This document shows positions 44,081 to 52,771 of a stretch of 64,000 nucleotides of DNA, one piece after another. Origin of the DNA: Agrococcus sp. Marseille-P2731 (GTDB lineage Bacteria > Actinomycetota > Actinomycetes > Actinomycetales > Microbacteriaceae); the NCBI RefSeq assembly GCF_900117395.1, contig NZ_FPEG01000001.1:62001-126000 (forward strand). Reading direction: 5' to 3'. Made by a program: the position numbers and the translations under genes. Within the stretch, counting starts at the first letter, position 1. The number at the start of each line of letters is the position of its first letter. Below the pieces are notes generated by a model, which was not told the DNA's origin, ran no database searches, and saw nothing but the letters and a program-made list of their open reading frames with translations.

Positions 44081-46465
44081 CTAGAAGCTGATCTTCTCGA
44101 TCGGCGCGATCTTCACGAGCAGCCGCTTGCGGCCGACGCCGTCGAAGAGCACCTCGGCGACGCGCTTCTTGTCGACACCGGTGATGGCCTGCACGCGGCC
44201 CTCGCCGAAGTCCTTGTGGCGGATGCGGTCGCCTGGTTCGAGCACCATGGCGCTGTTGTCGCGCACCTCGGTGATCATGTTGGCGAACACCTTCTTGGGC
44301 CCCTTGGGCAGCGGCTTCGGCGCGTCGCGGAAACCGGTCACGAAGGACTCGCGCGGCTCGTCGCGCCAGCGGCCGCCGAGCGCGCGCGGCTGCGCGCCGC
44401 GGGTCGCGGTCGGCGGCGTGCGCCAGTCGATCAGCTCGGCCGGGATCTCCTCGAGGTAGCGGCTGGGCGCAGCGGGCGACACCTCGCCGAACTGCGCGCG
44501 CGTCATCGCGAGCGAGAGGTGCAGCCGCTGGCGCGCTCGGGTGATGCCGACGTAGAACAGGCGGCGCTCCTCGGCCGGCCCGCCGGGCTCCATCGCCGCC
44601 ATCCGGTGCGGCAGCAGCTCCTCCTCGACGCCGGTGATGAACACCGCGTCGAACTCGAGGCCCTTCGCCGTGTGCAGGGTCATGAGCGAGACCTGGCCGC
44701 CGGAGCTGTCGAGCTCGTCGGCCGCGGCGACGAGCGCCGTCTCGGTGAGGAAGTCGATCAGGGTGCCCGAGGGGTTCTGCCGGCGGTACTCGCGCGTCAC
44801 CGCCACCAGCTCCTCGACGTTCTCGAGCCGCGCGGCATCCTGCGGGTCGGGCGAGCGCCGCAGCTGGTCGGTGTAGCCCGAGCGGCTCATCAGCTCGCGC
44901 AGCACCTCACCGGGGTCGGCGTCGGGCCGGGCGCTCCACTCGTCGAGCAGCGTCGCGAGGTCCTTGATCGCTGCCGCCACCTTCGGGCCGAGCGCGATCT
45001 CGTCGACGCGACGCATCGCATCCCGCAGCGTCATCTGGTGCTCGTCGGCGAAGGCCTGCAGCGCGGCCTCGGTCGCGGGGCCGATGCCGCGCTTGGGCAC
45101 GTTCATGATGCGGCGGAGGCTCAGCGAATCAGCGGGGTTGGCCACCGTGATCAGGTAGGCCATCGCATCCTTGATCTCGGCGCGCTCGTAGAACTTGGTG
45201 CCACCGATCACGCGGTAGGGCACCGCCGTGCGGATCAGCACCTCTTCGAGCGCTCGGGTCTGCGCGTTCGTGCGGTAGAAGACGGCGATGTCGCTGTAGG
45301 ACATGCCGCCGCTCGTGAGCTCGACGATCTCGTCGGCGACGAACTGCGCCTCGTCGTGGCCCGAGTAGCCGGTGAAGCCGATGATCTTCGCGCCGTCGCC
45401 CGAGTCGGTCCAGAGGTTCTTGGCCCGCCGGTCGAAGTTGTTGCCGATGACGGCGTTCGCCGCCGAGAGGATGTTCTGCGTCGAGCGGTAGTTCTGCTCG
45501 AGCATGATCACCCGGGCGCCCGCGAAGTCGCGCTCGAAGTCGGTGATGTTGCGGATGTCGGCGCCTCGGAACGCGTAGATCGACTGATCGGAGTCGCCCA
45601 CGACCGTCAGCGATGCGCCGGGCAGGTCGCTGCGCAGATCGGGCAGCTGCATGCGGGTGACGGGCTGCGTGAGCTCGCGGATGAGGGCGTACTGCGCGGC
45701 GTTGGTGTCCTGGTACTCGTCGACCAGCACGTGGCGGAAGCGCTTGCGGTACTGCGCGGCCACGTTCGGGAAGGCGCGCAGCAGGAAGACGGTCTGCGAG
45801 ATGAGGTCGTCGAAGTCGAAGGCGTTCGCGCGCCGCAGCTCGGCGTCGTAGTCGCGCCACAGCTCGAGGAAGGCCGCGTCGAGCGGGTTCTCGAGGCTCG
45901 CGGTGCGGGCCCAGGAGTCGACGTCGTGCAGCTCGTTCTTCGCCTTCGAGATGCGGGCGGAGACCCCGCCCGGCGTCAGCCCCTGGATGTCGGCGCCGCG
46001 CTGCTTGATGAGCCGCTTGATGAGGGCCCGCACGTCGCCGGAGTCGTAGATGGTGAAGGACTGCTTGAAGCCGAACTCCTCGGCCTCGCGGCGCAGGATG
46101 CGCACGCACGCGGAGTGGAACGTCGAGATCCACATGCCGCGCGATTCCTCGCCGATGAGGTGCTCGACGCGCTCGCGCATCTCGGCCGCGGCCTTGTTGG
46201 TGAAGGTGATGGCGAGGATCTGGCTCGGCCACGCCTCGCGGGTGGCGAGCAGGCCGGCGATGCGGTGGGTGAGGACTCGCGTCTTGCCGGAGCCGGCGCC
46301 GGCGACGATCAGCAGGGCCGGTCCGCGGTGCTCGACGGCCTCGCGCTGCGGCGGGTTCAGGCCAGCCAGCAGGTGCTCCGGGATGCCGTCGCCGCGCGGC
46401 CCGGTCGGGCCGGGACGCTGCACCGCTTCGAAGCCGTCGTCGCCCAGCCCCCACAAGTCGCTCAT
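44081..46465 (-). CDS. pcrA: ATP-dependent DNA helicase PcrA/UvrD
   Basis: This 794-residue superfamily-1 helicase unwinds DNA 3' to 5' in repair and removal of recombination intermediates. Motif I is VAGAGSGKTRVLTHR (residues about 53-67), Ia ITFTNKAAAEM, II VDEYQDTN, III VGDSDQSIYAFRGA, IV QNYRST, V SLMTLHTAKGLEFDAVFI, VI YVGITRAR. The C-terminal region (DRIRHKDFGEGRVQAITG) is the Tudor-like RNA-polymerase-binding domain of PcrA. The ATG at 46465 has TAGAAT seven bases upstream, so it is leaderless. Confidence 0.96.
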   Translation of the reverse strand: MSDLWGLGDDGFEAVQRPGPTGPRGDGIPEHLLAGLNPPQREAVEHRGPALLIVAGAGSGKTRVLTHRIAGLLATREAWPSQILAITFTNKAAAEMRERVEHLIGEESRGMWISTFHSACVRILRREAEEFGFKQSFTIYDSGDVRALIKRLIKQRGADIQGLTPGGVSARISKAKNELHDVDSWARTASLENPLDAAFLELWRDYDAELRRANAFDFDDLISQTVFLLRAFPNVAAQYRKRFRHVLVDEYQDTNAAQYALIRELTQPVTRMQLPDLRSDLPGASLTVVGDSDQSIYAFRGADIRNITDFERDFAGARVIMLEQNYRSTQNILSAANAVIGNNFDRRAKNLWTDSGDGAKIIGFTGYSGHDEAQFVADEIVELTSGGMSYSDIAVFYRTNAQTRALEEVLIRTAVPYRVIGGTKFYERAEIKDAMAYLITVANPADSLSLRRIMNVPKRGIGPATEAALQAFADEHQMTLRDAMRRVDEIALGPKVAAAIKDLATLLDEWSARPDADPGEVLRELMSRSGYTDQLRRSPDPQDAARLENVEELVAVTREYRRQNPSGTLIDFLTETALVAAADELDSSGGQVSLMTLHTAKGLEFDAVFITGVEEELLPHRMAAMEPGGPAEERRLFYVGITRARQRLHLSLAMTRAQFGEVSPAAPSRYLEEIPAELIDWRTPPTATRGAQPRALGGRWRDEPRESFVTGFRDAPKPLPKGPKKVFANMITEVRDNSAMVLEPGDRIRHKDFGEGRVQAITGVDKKRVAEVLFDGVGRKRLLVKIAPIEKISF

Positions 46466-46478
46466 CACCCCGATTCTA
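46466..46478 (-). promoter_or_regulatory. Leaderless pcrA promoter
   Basis: TAGAAT (46478-46473), a near-perfect -10 box, ends seven bases before the ATG at 46465. No ribosome site is present. Confidence 0.55.
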
Positions 46479-46530
46479 CGTGCGCCCGCCGACACGCGCC
46501 GTCGGTCCTCCGCCGGTCGAGGCCTCCCTT

Positions 46531-46770
46531 GGTCGAGGAGCGCGCGGCCGCAGGCCGCACCCCTCCGTCGGTCGAGGAGCGCGCGGCCGCAGGCCGCACC
46601 CCTCCGTTGGTCGAGGAGCGCGCGGCCTCGGGCCGCACGCGTCTCGAGACCTCGGCCATGGTTTCGTGACGCGAGCGCCTGCGGCGCGCGCGCCTCAACC
46701 AGCGGGTGACGCGAGCGCCTGCGGCGCGCGCTCCTCAACCAGCGGGTGACGCGAGCGCCTCAGGCGCTGC
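46531..46770. repeat. Array of short palindromic repeats, two orientations
   Basis: Three 39-43-base units beginning GGTCGAGGAGCGCGCGGCC stand head to tail at 46531, 46570 and 46609. Then units in the opposite orientation of the form TGACGCGAGCGCCTGCGGCG...CTCAACCAGCGGG follow at 46667-46706 and 46707-46746, with a partial copy that runs into the stop codon of the next gene (46760). Each unit can fold on itself. It is a repetitive intergenic element of a kind common in Microbacteriaceae, here clustered between pcrA and the LPQTG gene. Confidence 0.7.
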
Positions 46771-48838
46771 GGCGTCGACCGAGCACGAGGCCCGCACCCG
46801 CGAGCAGCAGGAGCAGCGCGCCGGCCATCAGCATGACGGGCGCGTCGGCGCCGGTCTGCGGCAGCGTGCCGTCGCCGCCGACCTGGCCGCCCGACGAGCC
46901 TGCGCCCTGACCGTCGTCGCCCTGACCGTCGTCGCCCTGGCCCGCGCCGGGGTCGGTCGGCTCGCCGGGCGCCGTCGGCTCGGCCGGCTCAGCCGGCACC
47001 GTCGGCTCGCCGGGCTCGGTCGGGTCGACCGGTGCCACCGCCGCGCACTCGTCGCCCGCCGCGATCCGCAGCGAGACACCCTCATGCGCTGTGTCCGAGA
47101 TCCACGCGACCGTCGGCACCGCGGCCGGGTCGGTCTCGCACCAGTCGATCGCGAGGCCCTCGTTGGTGTAGCCGGCCTCCATGGTCGGCGCCGCGTGCAC
47201 GGCGCGCTGCGCCGTCAGCTGACCATCGACGAAGGCGAGCTCCGCGTGGCGGTTGTCGCACGCCTCGTCGCACAGCGCCCACAGGGCATTGCCGCCCGCG
47301 GCCCAGTCGAGGCCCATGACGACCTCGAGCGCCGCGCCCGGGTCGGCCTCCTGCAGCAGCGTGATCTCGCCCGATGCCTCGAGCACCGCGACGTAGACCA
47401 TGCCGGTCTGCTCGACCGCGAAGGCGAAGACGCCGCCGGAGTGCTCGCCGTAGGCGTCAGGGTCATACGCAGCGCCGGATGCGTCGAGCACGCCCAGTCG
47501 GGTCGCGTCGGCGTCCGAGATCCACTCGATCGCCTCGGGCCCGAGGTTCGCGCCCAGCTCGCCCAGCACCGAGGTGAGGTTCCACTCGTGCGTCGTGGTC
47601 GAGGTGCCGTCGGCGCCGAGCTCGACGCGCAGGATCGACGGGCGGCTGACGCTCTTGGCCGCGTTGTCGCGCTCCGTCGCCAGGAAGATCGCGCCGTCGC
47701 CGGCGACCGAGATGCCCTCGGCGTCGGGCTGCCCCGACCCATCCGCGTAGGTCGGGATCCAGGACTGCGCGATCGAGAAGACGCCGTCAGCGCCCTCGGT
47801 CAGCTCGAAGATCTCGGCGTTGTCGTTGTTCACGGCGAACAGCGTGCCGTCGGCCGCGTAGTCGAGGCCCGACATGTCGTCACCCCACGTGCCGGCGGCC
47901 ACCGCATCCGTCACCGTCTGGGCGAACGGCCACGGCTCGGCCTCGACGACCGGCTCGTCGACCGTCGAGCAGTCGTTGACGAGCTCGAAGGTCGACGTCG
48001 CCGCCTGCACGAAGCCGCCGGTCATGTCGGCGCAGCGCGCGTAGGTGACGTCCGCGTGCGACTCCCAGCTGAACTGGTCGACGACCGCGCCAGCAGCGTC
48101 GCGCAGGGTCACGGAGTCGCCGCCGCCGAGGCCGAAGTCGGTGGTGTAGGCGGTGCCGTCGGTGATGATCGCGCGGTAGCCGCCCGACTCGATCGTCGCG
48201 CCCTCCGGCAGCACGATCGGCTCGTGCTCCGGGTCGCCGTCGACGAGCGTCCAGCCAGAGAGATCGACCGTGTTCACGGTGTCGGTGTTCGCGAGCTCGA
48301 CCCAGTCGCCGCGCGCGTCGCCGTTCGACTCGACCTCGTTGATCACGATCGGCGACGCGGCGAAGCGCGCGACGTTCGCGGCGCCGGGCGTCGGCTCGGT
48401 CGGGCCGAAGGCGCCGGTGCCATCGGGCACGCGCCCCTCGCTGATCACATGCTCGCTCCAGGTGTGCTCGGCGACGAGCGTGCCGCTCGCGGTGAAGATG
48501 CGCACCGCGTCCTGCTTGCCGAGGCCCATGCCTGCGAGCGTGTCGGGCTCGAAGGCGACGATCTCGCCGGGCTCGATCACGGTGCCGGCCGGGAGCTCGA
48601 CGAACTCGGCGTCGGGCGCATCCTTGCTGTCGCGCGCGATCCAGCCCGACATGTCGACGGGCGCGGAGCCGATGTTCGTCAGCTCGAAGAAGTCGGGGGC
48701 GCCCTCAGCGCTGTTGGACTGCACCTCGTTGATGACGATGTCGGTGTCGGCCGCGGATGCGGCGGGGGCGATGAGGAGGGATGCTGCGAGCGCCGCGGGG
48801 ATCGCGGCGGCGAGCATGGCTGGGGTGCGACGGCGCAT
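46760..48838 (-). CDS. LPQTG cell-wall protein with two lamin-tail domains and a phytase/esterase-like domain
   Basis: This 692-residue surface protein has a signal peptide (to about residue 29, ASAAD), two lamin-tail domains (residues about 32-150 and 163-290; both open with IVINEVxSN), then a beta-propeller-like domain of the SdiA-regulated / esterase-like-phytase kind (about 310-600; GDDMSGLDYAADGTLFAVNNDNAEIF, ISVAGDGAIFLATERDN). A Pro/Glu/Gly-rich linker leads to LPQTG (659-663), a helix and RRRSA, the sortase sorting signal. It is therefore displayed on the cell wall. Lamin-tail domains often accompany secreted nucleases or phosphatases. A Pho-box-like repeat precedes the promoter, suggesting a role in phosphate scavenging. 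The stop lies inside a repeat copy. Confidence 0.85.
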   Translation of the reverse strand: MRRRTPAMLAAAIPAALAASLLIAPAASAADTDIVINEVQSNSAEGAPDFFELTNIGSAPVDMSGWIARDSKDAPDAEFVELPAGTVIEPGEIVAFEPDTLAGMGLGKQDAVRIFTASGTLVAEHTWSEHVISEGRVPDGTGAFGPTEPTPGAANVARFAASPIVINEVESNGDARGDWVELANTDTVNTVDLSGWTLVDGDPEHEPIVLPEGATIESGGYRAIITDGTAYTTDFGLGGGDSVTLRDAAGAVVDQFSWESHADVTYARCADMTGGFVQAATSTFELVNDCSTVDEPVVEAEPWPFAQTVTDAVAAGTWGDDMSGLDYAADGTLFAVNNDNAEIFELTEGADGVFSIAQSWIPTYADGSGQPDAEGISVAGDGAIFLATERDNAAKSVSRPSILRVELGADGTSTTTHEWNLTSVLGELGANLGPEAIEWISDADATRLGVLDASGAAYDPDAYGEHSGGVFAFAVEQTGMVYVAVLEASGEITLLQEADPGAALEVVMGLDWAAGGNALWALCDEACDNRHAELAFVDGQLTAQRAVHAAPTMEAGYTNEGLAIDWCETDPAAVPTVAWISDTAHEGVSLRIAAGDECAAVAPVDPTEPGEPTVPAEPAEPTAPGEPTDPGAGQGDDGQGDDGQGAGSSGGQVGGDGTLPQTGADAPVMLMAGALLLLLAGAGLVLGRRRSA

Positions 48839-48867
48839 GGGGTTCCTTCGATGGGTGGGACCCGCTC

Positions 48868-48921
48868 AGCCAACGCGTGCCGGACGACGTGCAGGTGCTC
48901 CCCGGCGAACGCCAGGTGAAC
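48868..48921 (-). promoter_or_regulatory. Pho-box-like direct repeats and promoter of the LPQTG gene
   Basis: Reading leftward, GTTCACC-TGGC (48921-48911), GTTCGCC-GGGG (48910-48900) and AGCACCT-GCAC (48899-48889) are three 11-base direct-repeat units. The first two match the PhoP unit known from Streptomyces (seven conserved bases like GTTCACC plus four variable). TTGGCT (48873-48868) lies about 20 bases further as -10. The ATG is at 48838 behind AAGGAA. Confidence 0.6.
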
Positions 48922-48986
48922 GCGAGATGGCAAGTCGTCGTGCAGTGTCCCCCGCCGTGGCAGCGGGTGCCGCCCATCGCAGGACC

Positions 48987-49958
48987 TCAGCGCTGGATCC
49001 GCCGCCACAGGTCGGGGTGGTCGGCGAAGACCGCCTCCAGGCCGAGCTCGGCGAGCATCCCCCACTCCTGCTGCCAGTTCCCCCACGCGGCCGGATGCTC
49101 GCCCAGCCGATGCTCGGGCTCGAGGAAGGCGTTCTCGGGCCGCAGCGTCCAGGTGATCGTGCCGAGGCCAGCCGCGCGCGCACGCTCGACCACGTCGCTC
49201 GTGCGCAGCTCGCCGCCGCTGCGGTCGAAGAGCACCGACTTCGCGACGCTGATGGCGTCCACCCGGGCACCGAGCGCAGCGAGGCCCGCGTCGCTGCGCT
49301 GCTCGGCATAGGTGGTGGATGCGGAGGGCCCGTCGACCAGGTCGGCGGCGGTGCCGTCCTCCTCCATGAGGTAGACCAGCCGGGCCTCGACCCCGGCTGC
49401 GCGCACCTCGTGCAGCGCCGCCTCCTCGAACGACTCGACCGTCAGCGCGCCGGGCGTCGCCCACCGGGTGCCGGCCACCGCATCCGCCACCATCGCCGCG
49501 AGCGGCAGGCCGATCGCTGCGTGATGGCTGGCGTGCTTGAGCTCGGCGACGACATCGAGCCCGGTCTGCTCGGCGATCGCGAGCAGCTCGGTGAAGCGCA
49601 GGATGCCCTCAGCGCCGTCGCGTCGCGCGCTCGCCGGTCGCAGCGCCGGCAGTCGCTCGCGAGCGCGGAGCGTCGCCACCTCCGACCACGCGAAGTCCTC
49701 GACGAACCAGCCGGTGAGCCGGGTGCCGTCGATCACCTCGGTGCGACGCCGATCGGCAAACTCCGGCCGACTCGCGACGTCGGTCGTCTCGCCGAGCTCG
49801 TTGTCGTGGCGCACGACGAGCACGCCGTCACGCGTGGCGACGAGATCGGGCTCCACAGCATCAGCGCCCAGCTGCGCTGCGAGGCGCACCGCCGTCTCGG
49901 TGTGCTCGGGCGCCCAGCCGGAGGCGCCGCGGTGGGCGATGACGCGCGTCGGATGCAC
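48987..49958 (-). CDS. Glycerophosphodiester phosphodiesterase family protein
   Basis: This 323-residue enzyme of the GDPD TIM-barrel fold hydrolyses glycerophosphodiesters or related lipids. AHRGASGWAPEHTETA (residues 8-23) carries the catalytic His-Arg and the metal Glu, EPDLVATRDGVLVVRHD (about 36-52) the Glu/Asp metal ligands and the second His, and WTLRPENAFLEPEHRLG the C-terminal Trp segment. No signal peptide is seen, so it is cytoplasmic or membrane-associated. The GTG at 49958 follows TAGCCT by six bases (leaderless). It is next to the Pho-box-linked surface protein and, with glpD in the window, may help use glycerol phosphodiesters. Confidence 0.88.
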   Translation of the reverse strand: MHPTRVIAHRGASGWAPEHTETAVRLAAQLGADAVEPDLVATRDGVLVVRHDNELGETTDVASRPEFADRRRTEVIDGTRLTGWFVEDFAWSEVATLRARERLPALRPASARRDGAEGILRFTELLAIAEQTGLDVVAELKHASHHAAIGLPLAAMVADAVAGTRWATPGALTVESFEEAALHEVRAAGVEARLVYLMEEDGTAADLVDGPSASTTYAEQRSDAGLAALGARVDAISVAKSVLFDRSGGELRTSDVVERARAAGLGTITWTLRPENAFLEPEHRLGEHPAAWGNWQQEWGMLAELGLEAVFADHPDLWRRIQR

Positions 49959-49970
49959 GGGGCCAGGCTA
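49959..49970 (-). promoter_or_regulatory. Leaderless promoter of the GDPD gene
   Basis: TAGCCT (49970-49965) ends six bases before the GTG start. Upstream, units GATCACG, GTTCGCC and GCGCACC at 11-base spacing (50004-49972) weakly resemble Pho-box repeats. Confidence 0.45.
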
Positions 49971-50083
49971 GCGGCGGTGCGCGGTGGGCGAACGGCCCGT
50001 GATCCACAGCAAAAACCGACGGTCGCTCGATACGCTGACCGTGTCCGTCATCACGACGGCCACACCATCTTGGAGGAAACCCC

Positions 50084-51061
50084 TTGGCAGGCAACCCGGC
50101 GTTCCGCAATTCCCCCGCGTTCAGCGAGAATTCTCAGCGCGCTGCACAGGCCACCCCCGGTGGCCAGCAGGCTCCCTACGGCCAGGCTCCGTATGGACAG
50201 GCGCCCTACGGCCAGCAGCAGTTCGGGCAGCAGCCCAGCGGCCAGCAGTCCTACGGCCAGGCGCCGTACGGTCAGCAGCAGCCCGGCGTGCCCACCCCCG
50301 AGCAGCTGAACCAGCAGTTCAACGCTCCGGCGGCGGGCCCGGTCGAGACCGAGCGCCTGACCTACGACGGCGTCATCATGAAGACGGCGCTCACGCTCGG
50401 CGTGACTGCGGTCGGCTTCCTCATCACGCTCGGCATGGTGATGCTGCAGGGCACTACGACGCCCTTCTTCGTGCTCACCTACGGTGGCGCGCTCGTCGGC
50501 TTCGTGCTCGCGCTCGTCAACATCTTCAAGAAGGAGCCGAGCCCCGCGCTCATCCTCGGCTATGCCGCGGCGCAGGGCCTGTTCCTCGGCGGATTCTCGG
50601 GCATGCTCGAGTTCGGCATGCAGCTCGACGGCATCATCTTCCAGGCGCTGCTCGCCACCGCCTGCGTGATCGGTGTCACGCTCGCCGGCTACGCGTTCCG
50701 CATCTTCCGGACGTCGCCGAAGCTCAACAAGATCTTCTTCATCGCGATCATCGGCTACGGCGTCTTCTCGCTCGTGAACTTCGGCATGATGCTCTTCGGC
50801 GCGACCGGCGACCTCGCCTTCGGCATGCGCTCGGCCCCCAGCCCGCTGTTCGGCATCCCGTGGGGCGTGCTCCTCGGTGGTCTCGCGGTGCTGCTGGGTG
50901 CCTACTCGTTGGTCATGGACTTCGAGGGCATCGAGATGGGCGTCAAGCGCGGCGTGCACAAGAAGTACGGCTGGTCCGCTGCCTTCGGCCTGGTGCTGAC
51001 GATCATCTGGCTCTACGTCGAGATCCTGCGCATCATCGCGATCGTACGAGGCAACAACTAG
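50084..51061 (+). CDS. Bax inhibitor-1 / YccA family membrane protein
   Basis: This 325-residue protein has a hydrophilic N-terminal tail of about 90 residues and seven predicted helices. The tail has repeats of the unit QAPYG and QQ-rich stretches. The membrane part (LTYDGVIMKTALTLGVTAVG..., LILGYAAAQGLFLGGFSGMLE, then GAYSLVMDFEGIEMGVKRGVHKKYGW with the charged loop and final helix) is typical of bacterial YccA/BI-1 proteins, which form a pH-sensitive calcium leak in structural work. The start is the TTG at 50084, supported by GGAGGAAAC. TACGCT at 50031-50036 may be its -10 box. Confidence 0.9.
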   Translation: MAGNPAFRNSPAFSENSQRAAQATPGGQQAPYGQAPYGQAPYGQQQFGQQPSGQQSYGQAPYGQQQPGVPTPEQLNQQFNAPAAGPVETERLTYDGVIMKTALTLGVTAVGFLITLGMVMLQGTTTPFFVLTYGGALVGFVLALVNIFKKEPSPALILGYAAAQGLFLGGFSGMLEFGMQLDGIIFQALLATACVIGVTLAGYAFRIFRTSPKLNKIFFIAIIGYGVFSLVNFGMMLFGATGDLAFGMRSAPSPLFGIPWGVLLGGLAVLLGAYSLVMDFEGIEMGVKRGVHKKYGWSAAFGLVLTIIWLYVEILRIIAIVRGNN

Positions 51062-51079
51062 CTCGAATCCTCACGACAG

Positions 51080-51106
51080 AGGGCCCCGGCATCGCGCCGG
51101 GGCCCT
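51080..51106 (+). terminator. Terminator of the BI-1 gene
   Basis: An 11-base perfect stem (51080-51090 with 51096-51106) with a five-base loop, followed by TTCGTC, lies 19 bases past the stop. It can also end the left-reading VOC message that stops at 51121. Confidence 0.65.
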
Positions 51107-51120
51107 TCGTCGTCGCAGCG

Positions 51121-51519
51121 CTACACCTCGCGCGACGAGAGCACGCAGAACTCGTTGCCGTCGATGTCGGCGAGCACCGTCCAGCTCACGTCGGGCCCCT
51201 GGCCGACGTCGATGCGCGTCGCACCGAGCGACTCGAGGCGCGCGATCTCCGCATCGCGGTCATCGCTCGTGTGCGGGGCGAGATCCATGTGGATGCGGTT
51301 CTTGGTCTGCTTCTGGTGGTCGACGCGCACGAACACGAGGCCCGGCGGCACCTGGTGGAACTCGAGCTTCGCGCTCAGCTCGCGTGCCCACTTCGGCACG
51401 ATGACGACCTCGTCGGCCGCCTCGTACATGACCTCCCAGTCGAGCGCGGCGGCCCACCAGCGGGCGAGCCTCGACACATCCGTCGTCTCGATCACGTTCG
51501 AGTACCAGCGCAGCGCCAT
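51121..51519 (-). CDS. VOC-superfamily protein, glyoxalase-like
   Basis: This 132-residue single VOC domain begins LRWYSNVIETTDVSRLARWWAAALDWEV and ends DIDGNEFCVLSSREV. It is the glyoxalase-like 'VOC_DUF' type with Trp-Trp after the first helix. DPDGN is replaced by DIDGN. The start ATG is at 51519. The role is unknown. It is the only neighbour of the bile-acid-type symporter, 97 bases away. Confidence 0.82.
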   Translation of the reverse strand: MALRWYSNVIETTDVSRLARWWAAALDWEVMYEAADEVVIVPKWARELSAKLEFHQVPPGLVFVRVDHQKQTKNRIHMDLAPHTSDDRDAEIARLESLGATRIDVGQGPDVSWTVLADIDGNEFCVLSSREV

Positions 51520-51615
51520 CGCCGCCTCCCCACTTCGGTTGCAGCAGACGATACGCCCCGCCGCCCACGCGCTGCAGCAGCACGGGGTGACGGGGCGCGA
51601 CCGGCGCGGTGAGGA

Positions 51616-52620
51616 TCAGCTGACGACGGCCTCCGGCGCGTCGTCCGCCACGGCGTCCTTCGGCGGGCGCCGCGACCAGAACGAGGCCAGCAGGGCACCC
51701 GAGACGTTGTGCCAGACGGAGAAGATCGCAGCGGGCAGCGCCGCCTCCGGTGAGAAGTGCGTGCGAGCGAGACCGGCGGCAAGGCCCGAGTTCTGCATGC
51801 CGACCTCGATCGCCACAGCGCGCTGCGCCGAGGTGTCGAGCCCGACCGACTTCGCGGCGAGGAAGCCGAGACCGTAGCCGACGCCGTTGTGCAGGATCAC
51901 GACGAGGGCGACGAGCAGGCCCACCGACAGGATCGTCGCCGCCGAGCCCGCGACCACCGCGAGCACGACGAGCGTGATGCCCGTGACCGACACCAGCGGC
52001 AGCCACGGCAGGACGGCCGCCACGACCTTCGGGAGCAGCAGGCGCAGCACGACGCCTGCGATCACCGGCAGCAGGACGATGAGGATGATCGACTGGAAGA
52101 GGGCCCAGGCATCGACCGGCAGGTAGGAGCCGGCGAGCCACAGCACCAGCAGCGGCGTCAGCACCGGCGCGAGCAGCGTCGAGGCGGTGGTCATGGCCAC
52201 CGAGAGCGCGGTGTCGCCCTTCGCGAGGTAGACCATCACGTTCGACGAGGTGCCACCCGGCGCGGAGCCGACGAGCACGACGCCGACGAGCAGGGCGGGC
52301 GGCAGCTGGAACAGGGTGGCCAGACCGATGGCGGCGAGCGGCATGACGACGTACTGCGCCACGACACCGATGACGAACGCCTTCGGCTTCTTCGCGATCA
52401 CCGCGAAGTCCACGGGCTGCAGCGTGAGCCCCATGCCGAGCATGATGACGCCGAGCAGCACGTTGATCCACGGCCCGAGCGGCAGGAACACCTGCGGCAC
52501 GGCGATCGCGATCGCGCCGGCGACGAGCACGACGAGCGGGAACCACGTGCCGGCGACGCGACCGATGCGCTCGCCGATCGGCGCTGTGGTGGGCTCGCTG
52601 CTCGGGCTGGTGCTCGACAT
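51616..52620 (-). CDS. Bile acid:sodium symporter family (SBF) transporter
   Basis: This 334-residue membrane protein has ten predicted helices. GMGLTLQPVDFAVIAKKPKAFVIGVVAQYVVMPL, VGSAPGGTSSNVMVYLAKGDTALSV and VAIEVGMQNSGLAAGLA are the SBF signatures with the sodium-site polar residues. In bacteria such proteins transport pantothenate, 2-oxo acids or sulphonated sterol-like compounds, and the substrate is not predictable here. The ATG at 52620 follows AGGAGG at seven bases. Confidence 0.88.
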   Translation of the reverse strand: MSSTSPSSEPTTAPIGERIGRVAGTWFPLVVLVAGAIAIAVPQVFLPLGPWINVLLGVIMLGMGLTLQPVDFAVIAKKPKAFVIGVVAQYVVMPLAAIGLATLFQLPPALLVGVVLVGSAPGGTSSNVMVYLAKGDTALSVAMTTASTLLAPVLTPLLVLWLAGSYLPVDAWALFQSIILIVLLPVIAGVVLRLLLPKVVAAVLPWLPLVSVTGITLVVLAVVAGSAATILSVGLLVALVVILHNGVGYGLGFLAAKSVGLDTSAQRAVAIEVGMQNSGLAAGLARTHFSPEAALPAAIFSVWHNVSGALLASFWSRRPPKDAVADDAPEAVVS

Positions 52621-52689
52621 ATCTGACCTCCTGGGTGACGGAACCCATCCCATCACAGCGGGCATGCCGGATGCGTCGGTGCAGTCAGC

Positions 52690-52736
52690 GAGCGGTGCTG
52701 GTGCGCCCGAGTGGTGCTGGCATGCCGGCACCGCTC
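52690..52736 (-). terminator. Possible terminator after sufU
   Basis: GAGCGGTGC (52690-52698) pairs with GCACCGCTC (52728-52736) across a GC-rich 29-base loop that contains further pairing. It lies 36 bases past the sufU stop. No T run is seen. Confidence 0.35.
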
Positions 52737-52771
52737 ACACGCAGCAGCACCGGTCGGCTCGTGCGCGGGGG

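Noticed and set aside
46531-46746. CRISPR-like array
   Set aside because: Repeats are contiguous with no unique spacers, occur in both orientations, and no cas gene is near; they are palindromic intergenic repeats.
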